Assembly: GCA_003560175.1 (NCBI GenBank)
Contig: PWIZ01000214.1
Coordinates: 1-5,945, forward strand
DNA from: Halomonas sp.
GTDB taxonomy: Bacteria; Pseudomonadota; Gammaproteobacteria; Pseudomonadales; Halomonadaceae
Reading direction: 5' to 3'
DNA: 5,945 bases
How positions within the stretch are numbered: the first letter of the stretch is position 1; every line of letters starts with the position of its first letter. A program made the translations under genes and the position numbers. The notes beneath the pieces are model-generated. The model had not been told where the DNA came from. It saw nothing but the letters and a program-made list of their open reading frames with translations, and did not search any database. Shown here in pieces: positions 5,739 through 5,945 of the stretch.

Positions 5739-5751
5739 AAAGAGTTACCTC
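5736..5751 (-). promoter_or_regulatory. proX ribosome-binding site and TTG start codon
   Basis: On the minus strand GAGGT (5747-5751) lies 8 bases before TTG (5736-5738), which begins the TTG AAA AAA signal-peptide reading frame. The first in-frame Met after this is residue 32, inside the mature protein, so TTG is the only start that preserves export. The T5-G-A6 run around the codon is AU-rich and probably unstructured, which would offset the weak start codon. Confidence 0.8.
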
Positions 5752-5802
5752 GAAATTATTGCAGGCGGTCAGGCAAGATTCGTCCTTTCACGCATTCATT
5801 GA

Positions 5803-5822
5803 TTAACTGAAGTTAAATAATA
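5803..5822 (-). promoter_or_regulatory. Candidate proX promoter -10 with adjacent 14-bp inverted-repeat operator
   Basis: On the minus strand TATTAT (5817-5822) matches five of six bases of the -10 consensus and sits about 80 bases upstream of the proX start. The hexamer 17 bases upstream (TTAGGG, 5840-5845) is a poor -35, so the promoter may need an activator or a sigma factor less dependent on -35. Abutting it downstream is TTAACT-2 bases-AGTTAA (5803-5816), a perfect 6+6 inverted repeat placed where a bound repressor would block initiation. The surrounding stretch (about 5751-5825) is clearly more AT-rich than the coding DNA. No regulator gene lies in the window. Confidence 0.45.
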
Positions 5823-5945
5823 CTTGTGACTGCTCCCCGCCCTAAGCGCTGACGCGCCACGGGCGAGGCTTCCCACTTCTCAGGCAGCAGCCGGCGACAT
5901 GCCGGACTTACGCAAGCCTCCATGGACAGAGACGGACAGCCCTTC
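5823..5945. other. Upstream region of proX, no gene assigned
   Basis: I see no supported gene here. On the minus strand a frame enters from the window edge and stops at TGA (5880-5882), so the last 22 codons of an upstream minus-strand gene could be present; its sequence (ending RKSGMSPAAA) is not one I recognise. Another minus-strand frame is also open down to TAA just inside the AT-rich segment. Two small hairpins are visible: CCGGC/GCCGG (5891-5905) and CGCCC/GGGCG enclosing GCGC/GCGC (5838-5865). On the plus strand, ATGs at 5899 and 5922 stay open to the window edge but lack a Shine-Dalgarno. Confidence 0.3.

Noticed and set aside
5747..5785. A second proX promoter with AATAAT near 5754-5759 as -10 and TTGCCT as -35
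   Set aside because: The spacing between the two hexamers is only about 10 bases, too short for a sigma70 promoter.
1..5945. Mobile element, CRISPR array, tRNA or defence system
   Set aside because: I saw no terminal repeats, transposase or integrase motifs, regularly spaced repeats, cloverleaf-like segments or defence domains; all long genes are household or osmoadaptation families.

Overview
The window is GC-rich, densely coding DNA that looks like a halophilic or halotolerant gammaproteobacterium; a Halomonas-type relative is my best guess from protein content, not from any search. Two observations support this. There is a complete compatible-solute (glycine betaine/proline-type) ABC importer. 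Its periplasmic binding protein is extremely acidic, with roughly 50 Asp/Glu against about 15 Lys/Arg and only two Lys in the mature part. The other proteins (YihG-type acyltransferase, LysM/LytM lipoprotein, AlkB-type dioxygenase) are ordinary gammaproteobacterial families.

Layout. Bases 1-2536 hold three plus-strand genes: a membrane 1-acylglycerol-phosphate acyltransferase-like protein (97-960), an outer-membrane lipoprotein with two LysM repeats and a zinc-ligand-less LytM domain (912-1853, overlapping the first gene by 49 bases), and an AlkB-like 2-oxoglutarate/Fe(II) dioxygenase (1934-2536). No convincing terminator separates them, so they may be co-transcribed. Bases 2575-5738 hold a minus-strand operon in the order proX-proW-proV (binding protein, permease, ATPase), the reverse of the E. 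coli proV-W-X order. The two blocks converge, leaving only 38 bases between them.

The transporter should work as follows. ProX captures a quaternary-amine osmolyte in the periplasm using a predicted tryptophan cage, ProW forms the channel, and ProV hydrolyses ATP. The operon carries several control signals: an AT-rich leader with a -10-like TATTAT and an adjacent 14-bp inverted repeat, a TTG start codon with a strong Shine-Dalgarno for proX, and a 10-bp GC hairpin with a T-rich tail between proX and proW that probably acts as a partial terminator and makes binding protein more abundant than membrane components.

I see no phage, transposon, CRISPR array, tRNA or rRNA, and no obviously novel multi-gene system. 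The most unusual items are a 19-base inverted repeat covering the start codon of the AlkB-like gene, the catalytically dead LytM lipoprotein overlapping the acyltransferase gene, the shortened CBS region of ProV, and the hairpin and operator-like elements of the osmolyte operon.
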